A stretch of 64,000 nt of DNA, taken from the NCBI RefSeq assembly GCF_000445105.1, contig NZ_ATDP01000106.1, forward strand, positions 124,001 through 188,000, read 5' to 3'. The notes under the pieces were generated by a model. It saw nothing but the letters and a program-made list of their open reading frames with translations, was not told where the DNA came from and searched no databases. This DNA is from Sphingobium lactosutens DS20. Its GTDB lineage: Bacteria; Pseudomonadota; Alphaproteobacteria; Sphingomonadales; Sphingomonadaceae. Positions 52,755-61,371 of the stretch are shown here, in pieces. Position numbers and translations under genes: made by a program. Position 1 is the stretch's first letter, and the number at the start of each line of letters is the position of its first letter.

Positions 52755-53681
52755 TCACCAGAAGAAGTCGCGAATGACATCAACGACATAGCCGTCGCGA
52801 ATATCGACCAGCAGCGCATCGTCATAATAGCGGATCCAGCGCAGCGAGCCATATGCTGGTGGCAGACGATAGGCGTAGGGATCGTTGATCCAGTAATTAT
52901 TGGCGTAGAGCAGATCGTTCAGGAAAAAACCGACTGAGAAAGACCGATAGCCATAGGACCACCCGCGCGGCGCATAATAGCGACCGACCCGGTAGCGATC
53001 GCCATAGCGGTTGCGATAGCTGCGCCAGTCGTAACGACGGTCCTGACGCCAGCCATTGTCCCAGCGGCGCTGGTTGGTCCACCGCGTGCGATTGTCGTAA
53101 CGGCGCACGTCGACGCGCTCACGCCCGCCCGTCCAGCGCCAGTCACCCGGACGAGAGTCACCTGGTCGAGCGTCGCGGCGATCACTGCGCCAATCGGCCC
53201 GATCATCGCGTCGGTCGGAGCGCCAGTCGCGGCGATCGTCACGGCGATCCTGCCGGTCATCGCGACGATCCGCGCGCCAGTCCTGCCGGTCGTCGCGACG
53301 TTGATCCCGTTGATCCGAACGCCAGTCCCGACGATCCTCGCGCCGGTTGTCGAGGTCCGCGCGGCGTTCGGCACGCCCGGCCTGCCACTGATCGCGCCGC
53401 TCGCGCGCCTGATCGACGGCACGGGCGGCGTCGCCGCGCAGGCGATTGTCGGGCCTGACCGGCGCCATCTGACGCGGCTGTTCGGCCCGCGGTTGCGCTC
53501 TGGGCGCGCGGTTTGCGTCGCCGCGCGGCTGGCTCATGCGATTTCCCCGCGACATGGCGGCGCCATCCTCATTGCGAACACCCCGTTCGCCACGTGGGGC
53601 ACGCTCCTGCGCATAAGCGGGCGCAATGCCGCCCAGCACCGTGGCGCTCATCAATCCTGCCAGCATGATCTTCTTGAACAT
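52755..53681 (-). CDS. RcnB-like protein with long Arg/Asp repeat region
   Basis: A 308-residue secreted protein. The signal peptide MFKKIMLAGLMSATVLGGIA (cleavage after AYA) is followed by a 200-residue low-complexity region built on Arg/Asp units such as DRRDDRQDWRADRRDDRQDR. The C-terminal domain (YGSLRWIRYYDDALLVDIRD, ending VIRDFFW) matches the 51327 protein and RcnB. A region with equal Arg and Asp could bind metals or polyanions or act as a disordered spacer; this is not established. It is divergent from the heme oxygenase gene. Confidence 0.85.
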   Translation of the reverse strand: MFKKIMLAGLMSATVLGGIAPAYAQERAPRGERGVRNEDGAAMSRGNRMSQPRGDANRAPRAQPRAEQPRQMAPVRPDNRLRGDAARAVDQARERRDQWQAGRAERRADLDNRREDRRDWRSDQRDQRRDDRQDWRADRRDDRQDRRDDRRDWRSDRRDDRADWRSDRRDARPGDSRPGDWRWTGGRERVDVRRYDNRTRWTNQRRWDNGWRQDRRYDWRSYRNRYGDRYRVGRYYAPRGWSYGYRSFSVGFFLNDLLYANNYWINDPYAYRLPPAYGSLRWIRYYDDALLVDIRDGYVVDVIRDFFW

Positions 53682-53921
53682 GGGTCCAGCACTTTCTTCT
53701 AAAGGGACACTTTGCCCCTGATGATCGGTCTATATCCGGGATACAGTGAGCGACGGCTGAACCTTGATGTCAGCAATATGAAAGAATCTCGCTCCCCAAT
53801 ATGGCTTTTGGGGCAGGTAACGCTTAAAACGAAGGGCTAGTGTGTCGAAACGGCCTGCACGGCTTTGCTGTGCCTGATTCAGATTAAAGACATTGTTTCC
53901 CATCCCCCTTAGGACTGCCGA

Positions 53922-54461
53922 GTGACGAAATCCCCCGATGCTGGCCGCACCCGTCAGGCCTTGCGAGACGCGACGATGGCGAGCCACGACCGGGTCGATT
54001 CTCTGTTCGCCGGTTTTTCCCTCGATCAGCCTGATGATTATGCCGATTTTTTAAGTGCGCACAGCCGCGCCCTGTCGGCGCTGGAGCCGGTCGCGCGTCC
54101 GGATCAGGCGCGTATGCCGTTGCTGGCGCAGGACCTTGCGGCCTTGGGCGTTACGCAGCCGCAACCGCTCAGCCTGACGGCTGAACCAAGTGACGGCTAT
54201 CGCTGGGGCTTGCTCTATGCGCTGGAAGGGTCGCGATTGGGCGGCGCGTTCCTTGCGCGTCGGGTAGGGGCCGGGCTGCCCAGCGCCTATCTGTCCGCGA
54301 CCCATGGCAAGGGCGACTGGTTGGCCTTCCAGCGCGCGCTTGACGGTGCTGCGGCGGAGGGCGGCGAAGGCTGGCTGAACGATGCCGTGCAGGGCGCGCT
54401 CGCCGCCTTCGCCCTTTTTGCCGAAGGCGCGACAGCGCAGAAGGCGGTGGCGCATGGCTGA
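53922..54461 (+). CDS. bphO: Heme oxygenase (biliverdin-producing)
   Basis: A 179-residue heme oxygenase-like protein that opens heme to biliverdin, the chromophore of the phytochrome encoded next. The N-terminal DATMASHDRVDSLF gives the proximal His (residue 22), and WGLLYALEGSRLGGAFLARR is the distal helix. The start is GTG at 53922 with AGGA upstream. Its stop overlaps the phytochrome start by 8 bases, so the chromophore and apoprotein are made in a coupled way. Confidence 0.92.
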   Translation: MTKSPDAGRTRQALRDATMASHDRVDSLFAGFSLDQPDDYADFLSAHSRALSALEPVARPDQARMPLLAQDLAALGVTQPQPLSLTAEPSDGYRWGLLYALEGSRLGGAFLARRVGAGLPSAYLSATHGKGDWLAFQRALDGAAAEGGEGWLNDAVQGALAAFALFAEGATAQKAVAHG

Positions 54462-57030
54462 AGGCGATCCTGGCGACAAGGCGACCGGTCCCGACTTCGC
54501 GGTCGATCTGGGCAATTGCGACCGTGAGCCGATCCATATTCTGGGCGCGGTGCAGCCGTTCGGTTTTCTCATCGCGCTGACGGCCGATTGGTTGGTGGCG
54601 CGAGTGTCGGCCAACAGCGCGCAATTTATCGGCCTGTCGCCCGACGAAATGCTGGGCCGCCCGATCGCGGACATATTCGAAACCGATGCCATCCACGCGC
54701 TGCGCAACCGCATCACCCTGTTGCGCGGGCCGGACTCGGTCGAGCGGCTCTTTTCCATTCCGCTGATCAAGGACGGGCCCGAATTTGACGTGGCCGTTCA
54801 TTTTTCCGGCCAGTCGGTCATCGTCGAAGCGGAACCGGCCAGCCATGACGAAATGGAGGCGAGCAGCACCGTCCGCTCCATGGTGTCGCGTCTGGCGCAA
54901 GCCGAAACCATGTCCGCCTTCCTGCGCGATGGCGCGCGGCAGGTGCGCGCCTTGACCGGTTTCGACCGCGTCATGGTCTATCGCTTCGCCGATGGCGGTG
55001 ATGGCGAAGTGGTCGCAGAAGCCTTGCGGCCGGGTATCGAAAGCTTCTTTGGCCTCCATTATCCCGCCTCCGACATCCCGGCGCAGGCGCGTGCCCTCTA
55101 TTTGCGCAATATCTTCCGCATTATCGCCGATGTGCAGGCGGATCCGGTGCCGGTCATGCCGGCGCTCGACCCTCATGGCGCGGCGCTCGACATGTCGCTG
55201 TGCCTGACGCGCGCAGTGTCGCCCATCCATATCGAATATCTGCGCAACATGGGCGTCGGCGCGTCGCTGTCGACTTCCATCATCGTCGGTGGCAAGCTTT
55301 GGGGGCTGTTCGCCTGCCATCATTATGCGCCGCGGCTGCCGACCTTTGCTCAGCGCAGCGCCGCTGAACTGTTCGGCCAGATATTCTCGATGATGCTCGA
55401 AAGCCGCGAGCGCGCGGAAACGGCGCATTATGAAGGGATGGCGCGGCAGGTGGCCGACCGGCTGCTGTCGGCGGTGGCGCAGGATCATGAACTATTGTCC
55501 AACGCGCGCTGGCTGGGCGACATCATGTTCGACACCATCCCCGCCGATGGCGTGGGCGTCTATATCGACGGGCATATCAGCCTGTCGGGTCTGACGCCGG
55601 ATGAGACAGCCTTCGCCGCGATCGTGTCGATGCTCAACCGGACGGCGGCCAGCCAGATATTCACCACCGACAATCTGACGCGCCTCATTCCCGATGCGGC
55701 CCGTCATGCCGACCGGGCTGCGGGGCTGCTCGCCATTCCGATTTCGCGGCGGCCGCGCGACTATGTCGTGCTGTTTCGCGCCGAACAGCTGCGATCCGTG
55801 CGGTGGGCGGGCAAACAGGACAAGCATATCGAATATGGCCCCAACGGCCCGCGTCTGACGCCGCGCAAGAGTTTCGAGGAATGGTCGGAACTGGTAAAGG
55901 GCACGGCGCGGCCGTTCGCTCCTGCCGAATTGCGGGTGGCCGAAGCGATGCGCACCGCGCTTTTGGAGGTGATCCTGCGCCTGTCCGATTCGGCCGACGC
56001 CGAACGGCAGCGGGCAAACGAAAAGCAGGAATTGCTGATCGCCGAACTCAATCACCGCGTCCGAAACATCCTGTCGCTCATTCGCGGGCTGATCTCCCAG
56101 ACGCGCGAGAGTGCTCAGTCGGTCGACGATTTTATCGGCACATTGGAAAGCCGCGTGCACGCATTGGCCCGCGCCCACGACCAAATCACCGCCGATCGCT
56201 GGAGCCCGGCGCGGCTGATCGACCTTATTGAGGTGGAAGCCGGCGCCTATCTGGCCGAACGCAGCGATCGCGTGCGGCTGACAGGTCCCAATGTGCTCCT
56301 GACGCCCGGATGCTTCACCGTCCTGGCGCTCGTCATCCACGAAATGCTGACCAACGCCGCCAAATATGGCGCGCTGTCCGATGGCGGCATCGTTGCGATC
56401 GACTGGCGAGTGGACGAAGATGGCAGCCTGCTGATCGACTGGACCGAAAGCGGCGGTCCGCCCGTCGTCGCGCCAACCCGGCGCGGGTTCGGCTCGACCG
56501 TGATCGAGCGGTCCATCCCCTATGATCTGGGCGGGAATGCCGAAATCAATTACCGGCTCGCGGGGATAGAGGCGCATTTCTGCATCCCCTCGCGCCATGT
56601 CGTGTCGGTGCTGCCCGACAGTGTCGGGCGCGATCGCGCGGCGCCGATTGTCGCCGCCACACCGGGTTTGCTGCGCAATCGCCATGTGCTGCTGGTCGAG
56701 GATAATATGATCATCGCCATGGATGGCGAGGATGCGCTGCGCGACCTGGGCGCGGAAGTCTTCACCGCCGCCAGCGTCGGACGCGCGCGCGAAGCGATTG
56801 CGCTCCAGCCCGTCGATCTGGCCGTGCTGGACTTCAACCTGGGCCATGAGAACAGCCTGGCCATTGCGGACCTTCTGGTGGAGAGGGGCGTGCCCTTCAT
56901 CTTTGCCACCGGCTATGGCGACGGGCTGGAATTGCCGCCACGTTTTCAGCATGTGACGCTGGTCAAGAAACCCTATTCGGGCGCGACGCTGGCGCAGGCG
57001 CTGGAGCCGGTGATCGGCAAGCGGGATTGA
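54454..57030 (+). CDS. bphP: Bacteriophytochrome hybrid histidine kinase (HWE type) with receiver
   Basis: An 858-residue red/far-red light sensor. Cys22 in DLGNCDREPIHIL is the biliverdin attachment site. PAS, GAF (HYPASDIPAQARALYLRNIF) and PHY (PRKSFEEW tongue) domains fill residues 1 to about 510. The kinase is of the HWE/HisKA_2 class: H-box AELNHRVRNILSLIRGL with His534, N-box IHEMLTNAAKYGALS and the W-x-E-SGGP motif. A C-terminal receiver ends the protein with phospho-acceptor Asp793 (LAVLDFNLG). It overlaps bphO and is convergent with the [2Fe-2S] gene. Output is unknown; no separate response regulator is adjacent. Confidence 0.95.
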   Translation: MAEGDPGDKATGPDFAVDLGNCDREPIHILGAVQPFGFLIALTADWLVARVSANSAQFIGLSPDEMLGRPIADIFETDAIHALRNRITLLRGPDSVERLFSIPLIKDGPEFDVAVHFSGQSVIVEAEPASHDEMEASSTVRSMVSRLAQAETMSAFLRDGARQVRALTGFDRVMVYRFADGGDGEVVAEALRPGIESFFGLHYPASDIPAQARALYLRNIFRIIADVQADPVPVMPALDPHGAALDMSLCLTRAVSPIHIEYLRNMGVGASLSTSIIVGGKLWGLFACHHYAPRLPTFAQRSAAELFGQIFSMMLESRERAETAHYEGMARQVADRLLSAVAQDHELLSNARWLGDIMFDTIPADGVGVYIDGHISLSGLTPDETAFAAIVSMLNRTAASQIFTTDNLTRLIPDAARHADRAAGLLAIPISRRPRDYVVLFRAEQLRSVRWAGKQDKHIEYGPNGPRLTPRKSFEEWSELVKGTARPFAPAELRVAEAMRTALLEVILRLSDSADAERQRANEKQELLIAELNHRVRNILSLIRGLISQTRESAQSVDDFIGTLESRVHALARAHDQITADRWSPARLIDLIEVEAGAYLAERSDRVRLTGPNVLLTPGCFTVLALVIHEMLTNAAKYGALSDGGIVAIDWRVDEDGSLLIDWTESGGPPVVAPTRRGFGSTVIERSIPYDLGGNAEINYRLAGIEAHFCIPSRHVVSVLPDSVGRDRAAPIVAATPGLLRNRHVLLVEDNMIIAMDGEDALRDLGAEVFTAASVGRAREAIALQPVDLAVLDFNLGHENSLAIADLLVERGVPFIFATGYGDGLELPPRFQHVTLVKKPYSGATLAQALEPVIGKRD

Positions 57031-57054
57031 TCTGCCGCGCGGCCCGGCGACGGG

Positions 57055-57615
57055 CTAAGGCTGCTGCTTGGCCGGACTGGCCGATCGACCCAGCGCTGGC
57101 ACGGTGCGCGCTGCTTCCTCCGGCGTGATGCCCGGCGGCGGGGCTGCGGCGATCCGTTCCTCCCCCCGCATGATCCGGCCCGCGCGCTTGATCGCGCCCC
57201 GCAGCCGGGGATAGATGCCGCAGCGGCAGATATTGGTGATCGCAGTGTCGATCTGCTCGTCGGTCGGATTGCTGTTTCGCCGCAGCAGGACCGAAGCCGC
57301 CATGATGACGCCCGGCACGCAATAGCCGCATTGCGACACATTGTCGGCGGCAAAGGCCTGTTGCAGCGGGTGGCCGCGATCGGGTGACAGCGCCTCGATG
57401 GTGGTGACGAACCGTCCTTCGGCATTGGCGATGCTGATCTGGCAGGATCGCACCGCTTCCCCGTCAATATCGACCGTGCAGGCGCCGCAGTCGCCCGTGC
57501 CGCACCCATATTTCGTGCCGGTGAGGTTCGATGCGTCGCGCAGCGCCCATAGCAACGGCGTGTCGGGGTCCATGCGATATTGGACCGGGCGATCGTTGAC
57601 GGTAAATTTCGTCAT
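57055..57615 (-). CDS. Orphan [2Fe-2S] small subunit (IorA/molybdenum hydroxylase type)
   Basis: A 186-residue two-cluster iron-sulfur protein like isoquinoline 1-oxidoreductase alpha. The first cluster is bound by GCGTGDCGACTVDI and a later Cys (VRSC); the second by SQCGYCVPG and NICRCG. Only the small subunit is present; no molybdenum or FAD subunit adjoins it. Its ATG overlaps the stop of the DUF2721 gene (ATGA), so they are coupled. It has an Ala/Pro-rich tail not seen in the subunit at 9488. Confidence 0.9.
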   Translation of the reverse strand: MTKFTVNDRPVQYRMDPDTPLLWALRDASNLTGTKYGCGTGDCGACTVDIDGEAVRSCQISIANAEGRFVTTIEALSPDRGHPLQQAFAADNVSQCGYCVPGVIMAASVLLRRNSNPTDEQIDTAITNICRCGIYPRLRGAIKRAGRIMRGEERIAAAPPPGITPEEAARTVPALGRSASPAKQQP

Positions 57616-58115
57616 GCGCCGGTCGGGGCCTCGCTATCATCCTCATCCTCGACCTGGTGGAACAGCACTTCGTTGCGGATGTGAATGGTGCGAGACGCGA
57701 GCCTTATTTCCTGGATGAAGGTGGCAAAGGCGGCGGTCTGAAGCAGCATCGCGAAGATGAAGATCAGCGCGATCGCGGTGCCCAGATGCGCGTTGAACAG
57801 TTCTGCGGCGAACAGCAGCATGACAACCAGACAAATGGCGCAGCCAGACGCCACCGACAGGAAGATCGCGCCGTTGACCACGCTCATCCGCTTGTCGAGC
57901 ACGCGGATTTCCGCGACCAGTCGGTCATGTTCACCTCCGCGTGTCACCAGCACGCTTTGTTCGACCTTGCGCGCCCGGTCGATCACCCGCGCCAGCCGCC
58001 CGGCGCAGACATTGAGGAACGCGCCCAGGCCCGCCAGCATGAACACCGGCGCGACCGCCAGTTGGATGGTTGCCGCCACCTGGCTGACCTGGGGAAGCAG
58101 GATCATGCCGCTCAT
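57612..58115 (-). CDS. DUF2721 membrane protein
   Basis: A 167-residue protein with an N-terminal hydrophobic helix (VAATIQLAVAPVFMLAGLGA), a charged linker (RVIDRARKVEQSVL) and two further membrane helices (FLSVASGCAICLVVMLLFAA; LGTAIALIFIFAMLLQTAAF). This is the DUF2721 layout. GGAG precedes the start. It overlaps the [2Fe-2S] gene downstream and lies 22 bp after the aminotransferase on the same strand. Function unknown. Confidence 0.85.
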   Translation of the reverse strand: MSGMILLPQVSQVAATIQLAVAPVFMLAGLGAFLNVCAGRLARVIDRARKVEQSVLVTRGGEHDRLVAEIRVLDKRMSVVNGAIFLSVASGCAICLVVMLLFAAELFNAHLGTAIALIFIFAMLLQTAAFATFIQEIRLASRTIHIRNEVLFHQVEDEDDSEAPTGA

Positions 58116-58137
58116 GCCGTCACTCCACCGCCTCGGG

Positions 58138-59349
58138 TCAGGCCGCGCCTTTCGACGACGGCGTGTTGATTCCCATCGACTTCAGATAGGCTTTGATGTT
58201 GCGCGCCGCCTGTCGCAGTCGCTGTTCATTTTCCACCATTGCAATGCGCACGAAACCCTCGCCGTCCTCGCCATAGCCCACGCCCGGCGCAACCGCGACC
58301 TTGGCGTGGGTAAGCAGCTGCTTGGAAAATTCCAGGCTCCCCATGTCCTTCAGCGCCGGCGGCAAGGGCGCCCAGCAGAACATCGACGCGCGCGCGGCGG
58401 GAATGTCCCATCCGGCGCGGCCGAAGCTTTCAACCAGCACGTCGCGGCGCTTGTGGTAGAGCAGGCGGTTCTTCTCGACAATATCCTGCGGGCCGTTGAG
58501 CGCGGCGCAGGCGGCCGCCTGGATGGGCGTGAAGGCGCCATAGTCGAGATAGGATTTCACCCGCGTCATCGCCGCAATCAGCTTGGCGTTGCCCACGGCA
58601 AAGCCCATGCGCCATCCGGCCATGGAATAGGTCTTGGACAGCGATGTAAACTCGATCGCCACGTCCTTCGCGCCGGGCACTTGCAGGATCGACGGCGTGG
58701 GATTGCCGTCATAATAAAGCTCGGAATAGGCAAGGTCGGACAGGATCCAGACCTTGTTCTCCTTGGCCCAAGCGACAAGGCGCTCGTAAAAGGCGAGGTC
58801 CACCGTCTCCGCCGTCGGGTTGGAGGGGTAATTGACCACCAGGATCGAGGGGCGCGGCACGGTGAAGGCCATGGCGCGGTCGAGCGACCGGAAATAATTT
58901 TCGTCCGGCGTCGTGGGCACCGAGCGGATCGTCGCGCCCGCGATGATGAAGCCGAAGGTATGGATCGGATAACTGGGATTGGGGGCCAGCACGACGTCGC
59001 CTGGCTCGGTGATCGCGGTGGCGAGGCTCGCCAGCCCCTCCTTCGATCCCATGGTGACGACGACCTCGGTTTCCGGGTCGATGTCGACGCCAAAGCGCCG
59101 GCCGTAATAATTGGCCTGCGCCTTGCGAAGGCCAGGGATGCCGCGCGACTGGCTATAGCCATGGGCGCTTGGCTTGCGCGCCACTTCGACCAGCTTGTCG
59201 ATGACATGATCGGGCGGCGGCAGGTCAGGATTGCCCATGCCAAGGTCGATAATATCCTCCCCCGCCGCGCGCGCCGCGGCCCGCATCGCATTGACTTCTG
59301 CGATGACATAGGGCGGCAGGCGCTTCATGCGGTAGAATTCTTCGGACAT
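58138..59349 (-). CDS. PLP aminotransferase (AlaC/alanine transaminase-like)
   Basis: A 403-residue class I/II aminotransferase. RMKRLPPYVIAEVNAMRAAA and DLGMGNPDLPPPDHVIDKL start the enzyme, and the PLP lysine lies in SLSKTYSMAGWRMG. The closest recalled group is AlaC-type alanine transaminases of alphaproteobacteria, with LL-diaminopimelate aminotransferase an alternative. The start at 59349 is chosen because homologues begin M-x-E-E-F-x-R-M-K-R-L-P. It is divergent from phaC. Confidence 0.92.
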   Translation of the reverse strand: MSEEFYRMKRLPPYVIAEVNAMRAAARAAGEDIIDLGMGNPDLPPPDHVIDKLVEVARKPSAHGYSQSRGIPGLRKAQANYYGRRFGVDIDPETEVVVTMGSKEGLASLATAITEPGDVVLAPNPSYPIHTFGFIIAGATIRSVPTTPDENYFRSLDRAMAFTVPRPSILVVNYPSNPTAETVDLAFYERLVAWAKENKVWILSDLAYSELYYDGNPTPSILQVPGAKDVAIEFTSLSKTYSMAGWRMGFAVGNAKLIAAMTRVKSYLDYGAFTPIQAAACAALNGPQDIVEKNRLLYHKRRDVLVESFGRAGWDIPAARASMFCWAPLPPALKDMGSLEFSKQLLTHAKVAVAPGVGYGEDGEGFVRIAMVENEQRLRQAARNIKAYLKSMGINTPSSKGAA

Positions 59350-59482
59350 TATTGGGGCTTTCCTGAAAGCATCCTGTAGGGAATAGTGCGTGACGCGCCT
59401 CTGGCGTGTCATAATCGGGCTATAACCGGCCGGATCGGGACATGCCAGCGAAAGCCGCGACGCGTGCAATGCCAGGAAGAGG

Positions 59483-61231
59483 ATGGTGGCCATGGAAAAA
59501 AGCAACGTCATGGAGCCCCGCCTGCCGACCCTCGAAGAGATGCAGCAATGGACGCAGGTGCTGGGCCGTGCCCAGCAATTGATGCTGGAGCAGGCGGCAG
59601 GATCGACCGGCCATGCGCTGCCGTTCGATCCAGCGCTGGTCGCACGCATCCAGACCAGCTTCGCGGACGAAGGCCTGGCGCTGTGGCAGCGTTTTCTGGA
59701 TGCCGGCGGCCGGCTGCGCGAACGGCCCGATCCCGCGCCGGAGACCAGTCCGGCCGCCGCCAAGGACCGGCGCTTTTCCGACCCGGCCTGGACCGAGCAT
59801 CCCTTCTATGACCTCATTCGCCAAAGCTATCTGCTGCTGTCCGATTATCTGATGAAGATGGCCGATGCGGTCGACGGCGTCGATCCCAAGCAAAAGGCCA
59901 AGCTGCGCTTTGCCACGACCGGTCTGCTCGACGCCATGGCGCCCAGCAATTTCCCGCTCACCAATCCACAGGTCATGCGCAAGACGATCGAAAGCGGCGG
60001 CGAAAATCTGCTCACCGGCCTTAAGCATATGCTGGCCGACATGGAGAAGGGACAGCTCACGCACACCGACGGCACGAAGTTCGAGCTCGGCCGCAATATC
60101 GCCGCGACGCCGGGCAAGGTGATCCATGAAACCCCGCTCTACCAGCTGATCCATTATGCGCCTTCGACTGAAGAGGTGCTGGAAACCCCGCTCATCATCT
60201 TCCCGCCATGGATCAACCGCTTCTATATTCTCGACCTTTCGCCCGAAAAAAGTTTCGTCAAATGGGCGGTGGATCAGGGGATCAGCGTGTTCCTCGTGTC
60301 CTGGAAATCGGCCGACGCGTCGATGAAGGACCTGATCTGGGACGATTATATCCTGGGCGGCCAGATCGACGCGATCGATACCGTGCGCGACCTGCTGGCC
60401 GTGGAGAGCGTGCATACGATCGGCTATTGCGTGGCGGGCACGACGCTGGCCGCGACGCTGGCGCTGCTCGCCGCAAGGGGCGAAGCGGACAAGGTGGCAA
60501 GCGCGACCTTCTTCACGGCGCAGGTGGATTTCAGCCAGGCCGGCGATCTCAGCCTGTTCGTCGATGATGAGCAGATGAAACTGGTCGACCAATTGTCGGC
60601 GCAAGGCTTTCTCGACGGGCGCTACATGGCGGCGACATTCAACCTGTTGCGCGGGCGCGATCTCATCTGGAACTATGTCGTCAACAATTATCTGCTGGGC
60701 ATGGATTATCCGCCGTTCGACCTGCTCTATTGGAATGGCGACACCACCAACCTGCCCGCGCGCTGGCACAAGGATTATCTGACACAGCTGTATCGCGACA
60801 ATTTGCTGGTCACACCCGGCGCCATCAGCGTCGCGGGCACGCCGATCGACCTGCGCGCCATCCGCACCCCGGCCTATGTTCAGGCGGGCAAGGAGGATCA
60901 TATCGCGCCGCTGGAAAGCGTGTGGAAGCTGACCGAGCATTTTGGCGGCCCGATGCGTTTTCTGCTGGCCGGATCTGGTCATATCGCGGGCGTGGTCAAT
61001 CCCCCGGCGACTGGCAAATATCAATATTGGGCGTGCGAGGAGGCCCAGCCCACACTTGCGCAATTTTTGGAAAAGGCGGTCGAGACCAAGGGTAGCTGGT
61101 GGCCGGACTGGCGCGCCTGGCTGGGCGAGATCCATTCAAGGATGGTGCCGGCCAAGGGCGCGCGCATACCCGGCAAGGGTCCTTTTAAGCCAATTGAGGA
61201 TGCACCGGGTCGCTACGTGAAATCGCGCTGA
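59483..61231 (+). CDS. phaC: Class I polyhydroxyalkanoate synthase
   Basis: A 582-residue PHA synthase that polymerises 3-hydroxyacyl-CoA into storage granules. The lipase-like box is IGYCVAGTTLAATL with nucleophile Cys316; Asp and His of the triad lie in AGKEDHIAPLESVWKL and AGSGHIAGVVNPP. The class I C-terminal domain is complete. ATG 59483 is used; ATG 59492 has a better-spaced purine box. The phasin gene follows after 140 bp on the same strand. Confidence 0.96.
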   Translation: MVAMEKSNVMEPRLPTLEEMQQWTQVLGRAQQLMLEQAAGSTGHALPFDPALVARIQTSFADEGLALWQRFLDAGGRLRERPDPAPETSPAAAKDRRFSDPAWTEHPFYDLIRQSYLLLSDYLMKMADAVDGVDPKQKAKLRFATTGLLDAMAPSNFPLTNPQVMRKTIESGGENLLTGLKHMLADMEKGQLTHTDGTKFELGRNIAATPGKVIHETPLYQLIHYAPSTEEVLETPLIIFPPWINRFYILDLSPEKSFVKWAVDQGISVFLVSWKSADASMKDLIWDDYILGGQIDAIDTVRDLLAVESVHTIGYCVAGTTLAATLALLAARGEADKVASATFFTAQVDFSQAGDLSLFVDDEQMKLVDQLSAQGFLDGRYMAATFNLLRGRDLIWNYVVNNYLLGMDYPPFDLLYWNGDTTNLPARWHKDYLTQLYRDNLLVTPGAISVAGTPIDLRAIRTPAYVQAGKEDHIAPLESVWKLTEHFGGPMRFLLAGSGHIAGVVNPPATGKYQYWACEEAQPTLAQFLEKAVETKGSWWPDWRAWLGEIHSRMVPAKGARIPGKGPFKPIEDAPGRYVKSR

Positions 61232-61295
61232 GCGCCAGCATTTCGTAACGTCGGATCATCTTTCGTCAAAAATGCGACGAACCGTTGATCCAATT

Positions 61296-61358
61296 TTGCT
61301 GCACCGCACAATAAGCCTTGCAAAGCCCGACTTCATTCTCTATTGTGCAGTGCAACAA
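61296..61358 (+). promoter_or_regulatory. PhaR-like dyad upstream of the phasin gene
   Basis: TTGCTGCACCGCACAATA (61296-61313) and TATTGTGCAGTGCAACAA (61341-61358) are inverted copies with 2 mismatches in 18 bases, with centres 45 bp apart. They precede the phasin ribosome-binding site. Known PhaR repressors of phasin genes bind TGC-rich sites, so this is the likely operator; the regulator gene is not in the window. Confidence 0.6.
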
Positions 61359-61371
61359 ACGGAGGATGGTC

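Noticed and set aside
52900-53500. CRISPR-like short repeats
   Set aside because: The repeats are in-frame codons for Arg/Asp units of a secreted protein, irregular in spacing, without spacers.
57757-59379. 540-codon open frame on the plus strand over the aminotransferase
   Set aside because: It is opposite the clear aminotransferase and DUF2721 genes and has no family features.
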